From contig JAGVOR010000162.1 in NCBI GenBank assembly GCA_020052635.1, positions 1 to 12,136 on the forward strand: 12,136 bases of DNA, in the 5' to 3' direction. The DNA comes from Candidatus Omnitrophota bacterium (GTDB lineage Bacteria > Omnitrophota > Gorgyraeia > Gygaellales > Profunditerraquicolaceae). Positions 7,262 through 12,136 of the stretch are shown here, piece by piece. Under the pieces are notes generated by a model. The model was not told where the DNA came from. It did no database searches and was given only the letters and a program-made list of their open reading frames with translations. Numbering within the stretch: position 1 is the first letter of the stretch; each line of letters begins with the position of its first letter. The translations under genes and the position numbers were made by a program.

Positions 7262-8047
7262 TTATTTGACCAGCCACCAAAAAACTAAAGCAATAATTAT
7301 CCGATAAACCCCAAACGGAATAAAACTGTGGCGTTTGATAAAATGCAGCAAAAACTTAATTGCGATCAGCGCCACGGCAAAGGAAACCAATCCGCCTATT
7401 CCCAACAAAATAAACTGTTTCCCTTCAAAGACCTGCCCGCATTTTAACAGGTCCCAGGCGCAAGCCGCCAGCATCGTCGGAACCGCTAAAAGAAATGAAA
7501 ACTCGACAATAGTTTTCCGTTTTAATCCCGCAATTAACCCGCCCACGATGGTTGAGGCCGCCCGGGAAACCCCCGGAATGACCGCAACCGCCTGAAATAA
7601 GCCGATCACCAAAGCCTGGCGGTAAGAGATCGCGGTAATTTCTTCGGTTACCTCTTTTTTTGCGCGGTAGATCATCTCGAAAACGATCAAAAACACCCCG
7701 CCCAGAAATAAAGCCCACAGCACAACTTCATTATTCCCCAAAAGGCAGCGCTTGATCGTTTTATACAGCAGGGCACCGACTAAAACCACCGGCATAAAAG
7801 CCACCAGCAGTTTTTTCCAAAGCTGGATTGAGCTGATTAACTTACCGCGGTAAACTACAACCACCGCGAGTATCGCTCCCAGCTGAATAGCAATTGCAAA
7901 GCTTTTAATAAATTCCGACTGGCTAACCTGCAATAGTTTAGCCACAAGGATCAAGTGGCCGGTCGAAGAGATCGGCAAAAACTCCGTGACCCCTTCCACA
8001 ACCCCGAAGATCAAAACTTGTAATATATTCATTGGGCCATTTTGCAT
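7262..8047 (-). CDS. uppP: Undecaprenyl-diphosphate phosphatase (UppP/BacA)
   Basis: Encodes a 261-residue integral membrane protein that dephosphorylates undecaprenyl diphosphate to regenerate the lipid carrier for peptidoglycan and other envelope polymers; overexpression gives bacitracin resistance. Both family signatures are intact: EGVTEFLPISSTGHL (18-32), with Glu18 and Glu22 in the active site, and PGVSRAASTI (158-167), with Arg162. Hydrophobic segments fill the rest, matching the usual multi-span topology. The ATG at 8047 overlaps the rluA stop as TAATG, a translational-coupling arrangement. An alternative ATG at 8032 would remove the five residues MQNGP and is closer to the usual family N-terminus; neither has a convincing Shine-Dalgarno. 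Confidence 0.95.
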   Translation of the reverse strand: MQNGPMNILQVLIFGVVEGVTEFLPISSTGHLILVAKLLQVSQSEFIKSFAIAIQLGAILAVVVVYRGKLISSIQLWKKLLVAFMPVVLVGALLYKTIKRCLLGNNEVVLWALFLGGVFLIVFEMIYRAKKEVTEEITAISYRQALVIGLFQAVAVIPGVSRAASTIVGGLIAGLKRKTIVEFSFLLAVPTMLAACAWDLLKCGQVFEGKQFILLGIGGLVSFAVALIAIKFLLHFIKRHSFIPFGVYRIIIALVFWWLVK

Positions 8048-8670
8048 TAGTGCTCGTCAAGAAATCTCTGCATATCCGCAGGCAAAGGTGCCCGCAGGGT
8101 GAGAGTTTTGGCGGTGGCCGGATGCTTAAACTCCAGGAATCCCGCATGCAAACAAGCCCGCTTGCTGCGCAAAGCGAAATCTTTGCGGAAAGCAAACTTG
8201 TCCTCCCCCACTAAAGGATGATGAAGATATTTAAAATGAATACGGATCTGATTGGTCCTGCCGGTAACCGGAGAAACTTCTACCACGCTGTAATTGCTTC
8301 TTTGCTCTAAAACTTTATATTTAGTAAGCGCGCTTTTTCCTTCGATCGGCCGGGTAATGCGGCCCTGGGGATAAGTCAATTTACCGTGCACAAAGGCCGT
8401 ATATTTCTTGTTTACCTCTCTACGCTTAAAAGCATCCGCCATTCTTTCTTCAATACTTTTCCCTTTAGCATAAATCAAAAGTCCGGAAGTCTCCCGGTCC
8501 AAACGATGGCAGGGATATAATTGGTAACTTAAGCCGCGCTCCAAAGCCTCCTGGTTCAGTATACCCGTCAAGGTGCGCCGCTGGCCGCTTGGCACAGGCA
8601 CACTTAAGAGGCCGGCAGGCTTATCCACCACCAGCAACCAATCATCCTCAAAGACAATCGGGATATTCAT
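8047..8670 (-). CDS. RluA-family RNA pseudouridine synthase
   Basis: Encodes 207 residues from the ATG at 8670. The catalytic motif HRLDRETSG spans residues 55-63, with Asp58 as the nucleophile. The RluA signature GRTNQIRIH (137-145) and HPLVGE (151-156) follow. The enzyme isomerises uridine to pseudouridine in rRNA or tRNA. There is no N-terminal S4 domain, so it is a short single-domain member like RluA or TruC rather than RluC/RluD; the target site cannot be assigned. An in-frame upstream start at 8712 would add 14 residues (a Pro/Gly-rich stretch) encoded by a palindromic repeat, so the 8670 start, where MNIPIVFEDDWLLVVDKPAG begins, is preferred. AAAGGG about 4 nt upstream acts as ribosome site. 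The stop overlaps the uppP start. Confidence 0.92.
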   Translation of the reverse strand: MNIPIVFEDDWLLVVDKPAGLLSVPVPSGQRRTLTGILNQEALERGLSYQLYPCHRLDRETSGLLIYAKGKSIEERMADAFKRREVNKKYTAFVHGKLTYPQGRITRPIEGKSALTKYKVLEQRSNYSVVEVSPVTGRTNQIRIHFKYLHHPLVGEDKFAFRKDFALRSKRACLHAGFLEFKHPATAKTLTLRAPLPADMQRFLDEH

Positions 8671-8679
8671 CCCGCCCTT

Positions 8680-8695
8680 TCCGCCGCCAGGCGGA
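8680..8695. repeat. GC-rich palindromic unit between nadA and rluA
   Basis: TCCGCC, a four-base loop and GGCGGA form a perfect 6-bp hairpin. The same TCCGCC...GGCGGA unit occurs inside mnmA at 10667-10681. The rluA ribosome site lies immediately beside it. It resembles short REP-like palindromes scattered through some genomes; whether it is multicopy cannot be judged from this window. Confidence 0.6.
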
Positions 8696-8725
8696 CACCC
8701 GCGCAATACCAATCTGCGCGGGGTG
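8696..8725. repeat. Bulged GC-rich hairpin in the nadA-rluA gap
   Basis: CACCCGCGCA (8696-8705) pairs with TGCGCGGGGTG (8715-8725) with one bulged base and a nine-base loop. It directly adjoins the 8680-8695 palindrome. No T-run follows on either strand, so it does not look like an intrinsic terminator. It may be part of a dispersed repeat or an RNA-stability or processing element. Confidence 0.55.
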
Positions 8726-8771
8726 CATCCACTAGGGGCATTTTATGGAATTGTTCAAATCGGGATTAAAA

Positions 8772-9695
8772 TCACGCAATCTCCAGCATCCGCTCAATCG
8801 CCAGGCGCGCTTTCTTTCTTATCTCTTCAGGAACCTTCACTTCATCCTTAAGCTCTTCTAAAGCCCAGAGCACCTTTTCCTGAGTCGTACGTTTCATGTT
8901 CGGGCAGACCGCGCGTTCGCTGGCTAAGTAAAATTCCTTATCCGGGTTATCCTGTTTAAGCCGATAAACCAATCCCGATTCGGTGCCGACGATAAATTCT
9001 TTGGCCGGATCTTCTTTAGCAAATTTAGCCATCTGGCTGGTTGATAATACCGCATCCGCCAGCGCCACTACCTGCGGCAGGCATTCCGGATGGACCATCA
9101 CCTTGGCCTGCGGATGGAATCTCTTCTCGCGCGCCAGATCTTCCGGCAGGATTTTAACGTGCGTGGGGCAAAACCCATGCCAGATAATTAATTTTCTGCC
9201 GCTTTGTTTAGCAGCATAGTCGGCTAAATATTTATCCGGAACAAAAATTATTTCTTTAGCATCTTTGAGGGCGTTGATCACTTTCACGGCGTTGGTAGAG
9301 GTACAGCAATAATCCAACTCTGCCTTAACCGCCGCGGAAGTATTCACGTAGCCCACAGCGACCGCTTGAGGGTGTGCTTTTTTCAATTTCTGCAGGTCAT
9401 CCGCAGTCATCATATCCGCCATCGGACAGCCGGCAGATGCATCCGGCATAATCACTAATTTATCCGGAGATAGGATTGAGGCGGTCTCGGCCATAAAATA
9501 GACTCCGCAAAAAACGATTACCTTGGCCTCGGTTTTGGCGGCCATTCGGGAGAGCTCCAGGGAGTCCCCGCGAAAATCCGCGATATCCTGCACCTCCGGC
9601 AATTGGTAATTATGCGCCAGGATCACGGCGTTGTGTTTCTTTTTTAACTCTTTAATTTTACTGACTAACTGTTTATCTTCCTTGATCATTTTCAA
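8772..9695 (-). CDS. nadA: Quinolinate synthase NadA
   Basis: Encodes a 307-residue [4Fe-4S] enzyme that condenses iminoaspartate with dihydroxyacetone phosphate to quinolinate, the first committed ring of de novo NAD synthesis. The three cluster cysteines are present: Cys90 in SAGCPMADM, Cys176 in HGFCPTH and Cys264 in AVCPNMKRT. AHNYQ (27-31), GDSLELSR (43-50), GYVNTSA and DYCCTSTNA are also typical. Length matches the compact NadA form. The start is ambiguous: a TTG at 9693-9695 overlaps the mnmA stop and has AAAAGG 7 nt upstream, while the ATG at 9687-9689 (two codons later) lies 13 nt from that site. The TTG is used here on spacing. nadB and nadC are not in this window. Confidence 0.96.
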   Translation of the reverse strand: MKMIKEDKQLVSKIKELKKKHNAVILAHNYQLPEVQDIADFRGDSLELSRMAAKTEAKVIVFCGVYFMAETASILSPDKLVIMPDASAGCPMADMMTADDLQKLKKAHPQAVAVGYVNTSAAVKAELDYCCTSTNAVKVINALKDAKEIIFVPDKYLADYAAKQSGRKLIIWHGFCPTHVKILPEDLAREKRFHPQAKVMVHPECLPQVVALADAVLSTSQMAKFAKEDPAKEFIVGTESGLVYRLKQDNPDKEFYLASERAVCPNMKRTTQEKVLWALEELKDEVKVPEEIRKKARLAIERMLEIA

Positions 9696-10789
9696 TCAAT
9701 AACCTTTTGGATTATCCCTCCGCCTAAAACCGTATCCTGTTTGTAAAAAACTGCTGACTGGCCGGGCGTTATGGCAAACTGCGCCTGTTTAAAGATTACC
9801 CTGAGTTTACCTTGGCCGGGATAAATAATCGCGGAAGCTTCTTTTTGATTATAGCGTATCCGTGCTTTAATCTCAACCTTCTTTTTAGGGGCCGATTTCA
9901 AAAAATGCCCGTTGGTTACGATAAACTCTTTTTTACAGGCATCCTGACGCGCCCCCAGCAGGATCCGGTTAGCCCGGGCATTAATCTGTCTGACATAGAG
10001 GGGTTGGGCCGCCGAAACCCCTATCCCGTGACGCTGGCCGATGGTATAGAATGCTACTCCCCGATGCCTTCCTAAAATTGCGCCGTTTTGATCCACAAAG
10101 TTTCCCGGTTTAACCGCCGCCGGAGCGACGGTTTGAATAAAATCACCGTATTTACCGTTAGGCAGAAAACAAATCTCCTGGCTATCCTGCTTCTGGGCTA
10201 CCCTAAGCCCGAATTTTACCGCTAACCGGCGAACTTGCGGTTTAGTCAAGGCGCCTAAAGGAAAAATAATGCGCTTAAGCTGTGCCTGGGTCAAACGATA
10301 GAGAAAATAAGATTGATCCTTCTTGAGGTCAAAAGCTTTTTTGAGCAGGTACCCTGTCGGTGATTTTACGATCCTGGCATAATGGCCGGTAGCCAAAAGA
10401 TCCGCCCCGTAAGCAGCCGCTCTTTTAAGCAGGCTGCCGAATTTTATAAATTGATTACACCGGACACAGGGATTGGGGGTGCGCCCGCGAAGATACTCCT
10501 GCCGAAAGTTTTGGATGACCTGACGGGAGAAATCCTTATCTAAATTCAATACATAATGCCGGATCCCTAAAATCTGCGCAACCCGGCGCGCATCTTCGAT
10601 CCCGGTCAAACCGCAACAGCTGGGTTTACGGCCGGCAGCCTCCAGGTTGTTCCCGCCGAAGGCGGGTCCGCCTGCGGCGGAAAAACACATGGTCACCCCG
10701 ATCACCTCATACCCCTGCTCTCTAAGCAAGGCGGCAGCCACCGAAGAATCAACCCCTCCGCTCATCGCTACTATGACGCGTTTTTTCAT
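9692..10789 (-). CDS. mnmA: tRNA-specific 2-thiouridylase MnmA
   Basis: Encodes 365 residues. MnmA transfers sulfur to C2 of the wobble uridine in Lys, Glu and Gln tRNAs. The ATP pyrophosphatase PP-loop is MSGGVDSS (9-16). The two catalytic cysteines are Cys108 in NPCVRCN and Cys207 in QEICF. FYTIGQRHGIG (247-257) and the C-terminal beta-barrel with LGGG are also present. After VTMCF (residue 36) about 12 extra residues rich in Gly and Ala appear before the conserved RKPSCCGLTGIEDARRVA block; they are encoded by a double palindromic repeat and look like an in-frame insertion. No Shine-Dalgarno precedes the ATG at 10789; a TATAAT six bases upstream makes a leaderless message likely. It heads the seven-gene block and overlaps nadA. 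Confidence 0.96.
   Translation of the reverse strand: MKKRVIVAMSGGVDSSVAAALLREQGYEVIGVTMCFSAAGGPAFGGNNLEAAGRKPSCCGLTGIEDARRVAQILGIRHYVLNLDKDFSRQVIQNFRQEYLRGRTPNPCVRCNQFIKFGSLLKRAAAYGADLLATGHYARIVKSPTGYLLKKAFDLKKDQSYFLYRLTQAQLKRIIFPLGALTKPQVRRLAVKFGLRVAQKQDSQEICFLPNGKYGDFIQTVAPAAVKPGNFVDQNGAILGRHRGVAFYTIGQRHGIGVSAAQPLYVRQINARANRILLGARQDACKKEFIVTNGHFLKSAPKKKVEIKARIRYNQKEASAIIYPGQGKLRVIFKQAQFAITPGQSAVFYKQDTVLGGGIIQKVID
10652..10681. repeat. Tandem GC-rich palindromes inserted within mnmA
   Basis: Two adjacent hairpins: CCCGCC-GAA-GGCGGG (10652-10666) and TCCGCC-TGC-GGCGGA (10667-10681). Their middle halves (GGCGGGTCCGCC) can also pair with each other. The 30 bases are a multiple of three and keep mnmA open, adding Gly/Ala/Pro residues between the PP-loop strand and the conserved SCCG block. 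The second unit matches the palindrome upstream of rluA. Confidence 0.7.
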
Positions 10790-10795
10790 ATTTGT

Positions 10796-10824
10796 ATTAT
10801 ATTACAATACCGTTAACTATTCAA
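10796..10824 (-). promoter_or_regulatory. Predicted sigma70-type promoter of mnmA, leaderless
   Basis: TTGAAT (10819-10824), a 17-bp spacer and a perfect TATAAT (10796-10801). The usual start seven bases past the -10 is the A of the mnmA ATG at 10789. No ribosome-binding site is present between the -10 and the start codon, which fits a leaderless mRNA. Confidence 0.7.
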
Positions 10825-10955
10825 AAGCTTAGCCGCTAATCTTTAATAAGGCGGCATTATTCGGTGTACGTCCCAGCTGAATTCAGGGCCATAACTTACC
10901 TCGCCCTTTTTGTGCCTAAAACCGGAAAACACCTCCCGCAAACTATCCGCTCAAT
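10825..10955. other. Non-coding stretch between csp terminator and mnmA promoter
   Basis: No credible open frame is seen on either strand. On the minus strand it holds possible RNA stems: GGTGT pairing with ACACC around an inner AGGGC/GCCCT hairpin, plus the perfect palindrome CTGAATTCAG. I could not match it to a known riboswitch, tRNA, tmRNA, 6S or SRP RNA. It may be a decayed or unrecognised RNA, or plain spacer. Confidence 0.35.
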
Positions 10956-10998
10956 AAAGCATAAAGGCCCAGCTGATTAGGCCGGGCCTTTATGCTTT
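10956..10998 (-). terminator. Strong hairpin terminator after csp
   Basis: A perfect 15-bp inverted repeat, AAAGCATAAAGGCCC / GGGCCTTTATGCTTT, with a 13-nt loop, begins 14 bp after the csp stop. The T-tract on the minus strand is short (TTTATT) and a similar one (TTTTATT) lies on the other strand, so it could work in both directions. Confidence 0.8.
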
Positions 10999-11012
10999 TA
11001 TTCCTACCTAGG

Positions 11013-11213
11013 TTATAACTTCACTACTTTAGTAGCTTGTTCACCTTTAGGACCTTTTTCGATCTCGAACTCAACTTCCTGGCCCTCCTCGAGAGTTTTA
11101 TAGCCTTCACCCTGGATCGCGGTGTGATGCACGAATACATCCGCCCCGTTCTCAGGAGTAATAAAACCATAACCCTTCTGATTGGAAAACCACTTTACTT
11201 TACCTTTTGCCAT
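11013..11213 (-). CDS. Cold-shock domain protein (CspA family)
   Basis: Encodes 66 residues, the exact size of the CspA family: a single OB-fold that binds single-stranded RNA and DNA and melts structured RNA. RNP1 is KGYGFI (13-18) and RNP2 is VFVHH (26-30); the N-terminal [11 protein letters not shown] and C-terminal [10 protein letters not shown] are also canonical. The frame extends upstream to a GTG near 11330, but that part covers a terminator and promoter. The ATG at 11213 has AGGAGG/GGGAG upstream and matches the family N-terminus. It has a promoter with a leader of only about 21 nt, unlike the long thermosensing leader of E. coli cspA, and a strong terminator. It is most likely monocistronic. 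Confidence 0.96.
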   Translation of the reverse strand: MAKGKVKWFSNQKGYGFITPENGADVFVHHTAIQGEGYKTLEEGQEVEFEIEKGPKGEQATKVVKL

Positions 11214-11240
11214 TTTCTTTGCTCCCTCCTTTCCACTGAA

Positions 11241-11270
11241 ATTATAGCCGCTTAAGGGCGTAATAAACAA
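11241..11270 (-). promoter_or_regulatory. Predicted proximal promoter of csp
   Basis: TTGTTT (11265-11270), an 18-bp spacer and a perfect TATAAT (11241-11246). The predicted start near 11234 gives a leader of about 21 nt that contains the Shine-Dalgarno. The -35 overlaps the T-tail of the upstream terminator, so it restarts transcription just after that terminator. Confidence 0.6.
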
Positions 11271-11307
11271 AAAACCGTAAGGTGTGTTATTCTTTCCCCT
11301 TACGGTT
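11266..11307 (-). terminator. Intrinsic terminator or attenuator upstream of csp
   Basis: On the minus strand AACCGTAAGG (11298-11307) and CCTTACGGTT (11273-11282) form a perfect 10-bp stem with a 15-nt loop, followed by TTTTTTGTTT. It ends a transcript begun at the 11343-11370 promoter about 70 nt earlier. Confidence 0.8.
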
Positions 11308-11336
11308 AAAAGACTTCTACTCCCTTGCACAACTAC
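11268..11336 (-). ncRNA. Candidate small RNA or csp leader (about 70 nt)
   Basis: The segment lies between a strong predicted promoter and a strong terminator and contains no gene. A transcript starting near 11336 would end near 11268. It could be a free small RNA, or a leader whose terminator controls read-through into csp. Purine-rich AAGGGAG and AAGGGG segments occur in it. No known RNA family was recognised, and expression is inferred only from the flanking signals. Confidence 0.4.
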
Positions 11337-11342
11337 TCACTA

Positions 11343-11370
11343 AGTATACAACAATCCGGCGATTTGTCAA
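11343..11370 (-). promoter_or_regulatory. Strong predicted sigma70-type promoter upstream of the csp leader
   Basis: A perfect TTGACA (11365-11370), a 16-bp spacer and TATACT (11343-11348). It is the closest match to the -35 consensus in the window. No start codon with a ribosome site follows before the terminator at 11266-11307. Confidence 0.7.
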
Positions 11371-11376
11371 TAAAAA

Positions 11377-11670
11377 TTATCTCGCCCGGTAATCCAGCTG
11401 TTTCAAATTATAATAACCTAATACTTTAACCTTGGCGCTAGACTTACTAACCAGCCAATCATGGTATTTGCGCATAAACTTATCGTGAGCGGATTTCGTA
11501 TCCCAGGCATAGACCGAAAGATACTGGCCCTTAGCCTGATAGCATTTCATTGTCCGATAAGATCTGAATCCGGGGGCTTGCCGGGTATAGCTGGCCCACA
11601 TTAAGCTATCCCTGCGGTATTTGGCAGTTTCTTTAGGCCCCACCACGAATAAAACCGCGTGAATAAACAT
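11377..11670 (-). CDS. Small ABM-like (dimeric alpha/beta barrel) protein
   Basis: Encodes 97 residues. The pattern of an N-terminal strand (MFIHAVLFVV), a charged helix with KYRRDSLMWASYT, a central APGFRSYRT turn (32-40), a YLSVYAWDT strand (50-58) and an AHDKFMRKYHDWL helix is the ferredoxin-like layout of antibiotic-biosynthesis-monooxygenase (ABM) domain proteins. That superfamily includes quinol monooxygenases, haem-degrading enzymes and many proteins without known activity. No fixed catalytic residue allows a finer call, so monooxygenase activity should not be assumed. AAGGAG about 4 nt before the ATG supports the start. It has its own promoter and stands alone between the TonB receptor and csp. 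The sequence is fairly basic, with many Lys, Arg and Tyr. Confidence 0.7.
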   Translation of the reverse strand: MFIHAVLFVVGPKETAKYRRDSLMWASYTRQAPGFRSYRTMKCYQAKGQYLSVYAWDTKSAHDKFMRKYHDWLVSKSSAKVKVLGYYNLKQLDYRAR

Positions 11671-11699
11671 CGCACTCCTTAGTTCTGTAAATTTAAGCC

Positions 11700-11728
11700 A
11701 TTATATACTACCGAACCGGGTAAATCAA
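11700..11728 (-). promoter_or_regulatory. Predicted sigma70-type promoter of the ABM-like gene
   Basis: TTGATT (11723-11728), a 17-bp spacer and a perfect TATAAT (11700-11705). The predicted start near 11693 gives a leader of about 22 nt that contains the AAGGAG ribosome site. Confidence 0.65.
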
Positions 11729-11760
11729 CTCTTCTCTCTTTGCAGTTAGCGATGCTTAAA

Positions 11761-11782
11761 GTTGAGCTGCTACCAGCTTAAC
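11761..11782 (-). terminator. Weak hairpin at the TonB receptor stop codon
   Basis: GTTAAGCTG and CAGCTCAAC form a 9-bp stem with one mismatch and a four-base loop spanning the stop codon on the minus strand, followed only by TTT. It could be a weak terminator; no better one is visible before the next promoter. Confidence 0.3.
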
Positions 11783-12136
11783 CTTAATCCTGCTTGAATA
11801 TAACGCCCCGACTGGGGGATGCCGGCAATATCCTGATATTCAACGTTTAAGATATTGGTCGAACTTAAAAAAATCTTGGAATTTTTATTTAAATTATAAC
11901 TTAATCCGGCATTCAAGAGAAACCATCCGGCGCGGCCAGGACGCTTCTTGAAATTAAGCCCGATCTCCTGGGAGCCAAAAGGCAGATCGAAACTAAAAAC
12001 CGCGTTAACTAAATGCCGGGCATAGTTAGGGCCGTATTTATAAAGATACCCCTGATTATCGATAGCTTTATCGGTATAAGTATAATTAGCGTCTAAATTC
12101 AAGAGCCGGTTAATTTTTTTACGCAGTGAATATTCA
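11770..12136 (-). CDS. TonB-dependent outer-membrane receptor, C-terminal end (partial)
   Basis: The last 121 codons of a gene that enters from beyond base 12136. The frame is open to the edge; the apparent TTG start at 12102 is only an internal Leu. The sequence is a succession of amphipathic beta-strands ending in LSW, an aromatic terminal residue as needed for outer-membrane barrel assembly. LNAGLSYNLNKNSKIFLSS (in two halves), NILNVEYQDIAGIPQSGRYIQAGLRL and LDANYTYTDKA are typical of the last strands of BtuB-like or siderophore-type TonB receptors. Such proteins import cobalamin, iron chelates or sugars with TonB energy. The plug and most of the barrel are outside the window, so the ligand cannot be given. 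The VEYQDIAGIPQ.GR ending resembles BtuB-like receptors, but this is weak evidence. Confidence 0.85.
   Translation of the reverse strand, partial: EYSLRKKINRLLNLDANYTYTDKAIDNQGYLYKYGPNYARHLVNAVFSFDLPFGSQEIGLNFKKRPGRAGWFLLNAGLSYNLNKNSKIFLSSTNILNVEYQDIAGIPQSGRYIQAGLRLSW

Noticed and set aside
7425..7718. 97-residue minus-strand frame within uppP
   Set aside because: It is out of frame with a gene carrying both UppP signatures; its Gly/Arg-rich composition is that of a shadow frame.
8671..8712. 14-residue N-terminal extension of the RluA-family protein
   Set aside because: It is encoded by the palindromic repeat, is Pro/Gly-rich and does not resemble the family N-terminus.
8696..8725. Intrinsic terminator after nadA
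   Set aside because: The hairpin is strong but no T-run follows it on the minus strand.
8573..8851. Plus-strand frame across rluA, the palindromes and nadA
   Set aside because: It lies opposite two well-supported genes, has no ribosome site and shows no family resemblance.
10825..10955. c-di-GMP (GEMM) or TPP riboswitch
   Set aside because: Short look-alikes (GGCAC..GGGC, GGGACG, AATAATGCC) occur, but the required paired regions and tetraloop/receptor order are missing.
11214..11330. Upstream extension of the csp frame to a GTG (39 extra residues)
   Set aside because: It runs through a perfect terminator and a TATAAT promoter, and the ATG at 11213 has a good ribosome site and gives the exact family length.
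1..12136. CRISPR array, insertion sequence, prophage, tRNA or rRNA gene
   Set aside because: No regularly spaced repeats, transposase, integrase, phage structural gene or tRNA cloverleaf was found on either strand.

Overview
The window is one nearly continuous run of minus-strand genes with no plus-strand gene I can support. Two lipoproteins, undecaprenyl-diphosphate recycling (UppP) and the C-terminus of a TonB-dependent outer-membrane receptor all point to a Gram-negative, double-membraned bacterium. Moderate GC, small housekeeping operons, GC-rich palindromic inserts and an unfamiliar lipoprotein family suggest an uncultured lineage such as Candidatus Omnitrophota or a relative. That placement is inference; no ribosomal marker is present.

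Reading along the minus strand (high to low coordinates), the window opens with the end of a TonB-dependent receptor (11770-12136). A monocistronic small ABM-like protein (11377-11670) follows, with its own -35/-10. Next is a promoter-terminator mini-unit of about 70 nt with no gene in it (11268-11370), then a cold-shock protein gene (11013-11213) with its own promoter and a strong terminator hairpin. A 130-bp non-coding stretch leads to a promoter lying directly on the start codon of mnmA.

From mnmA a seven-gene block runs to 4664: mnmA, nadA, an RluA-type pseudouridine synthase, uppP, a PfkB sugar kinase, a GatB/YqeY protein and an MFS exporter-like transporter. Junctions are overlapping or 9-27 bp, except a 101-bp nadA-rluA gap filled with palindromes. 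The block mixes tRNA/rRNA modification, NAD synthesis, lipid-carrier recycling and transport.

A single lipoprotein with a peptidoglycan-binding domain (4041-4487) has its own promoter, a leader of about 124 nt and a clear intrinsic terminator. A promoter whose -35 sits inside that terminator stem starts the last operon: a GH1 beta-glycosidase, a 670-residue cNMP-like/ParA-like/patatin fusion, an unknown lipoprotein and a MazG-like pyrophosphohydrolase cut by the window edge.

The points most worth following are the three-domain patatin protein with altered ligand and nucleotide sites, two promoters predicted to give leaderless mRNAs (mnmA and GH1), the orphan promoter-terminator unit upstream of csp, and GC-rich palindromic units, one of which appears to be inserted in frame in mnmA.
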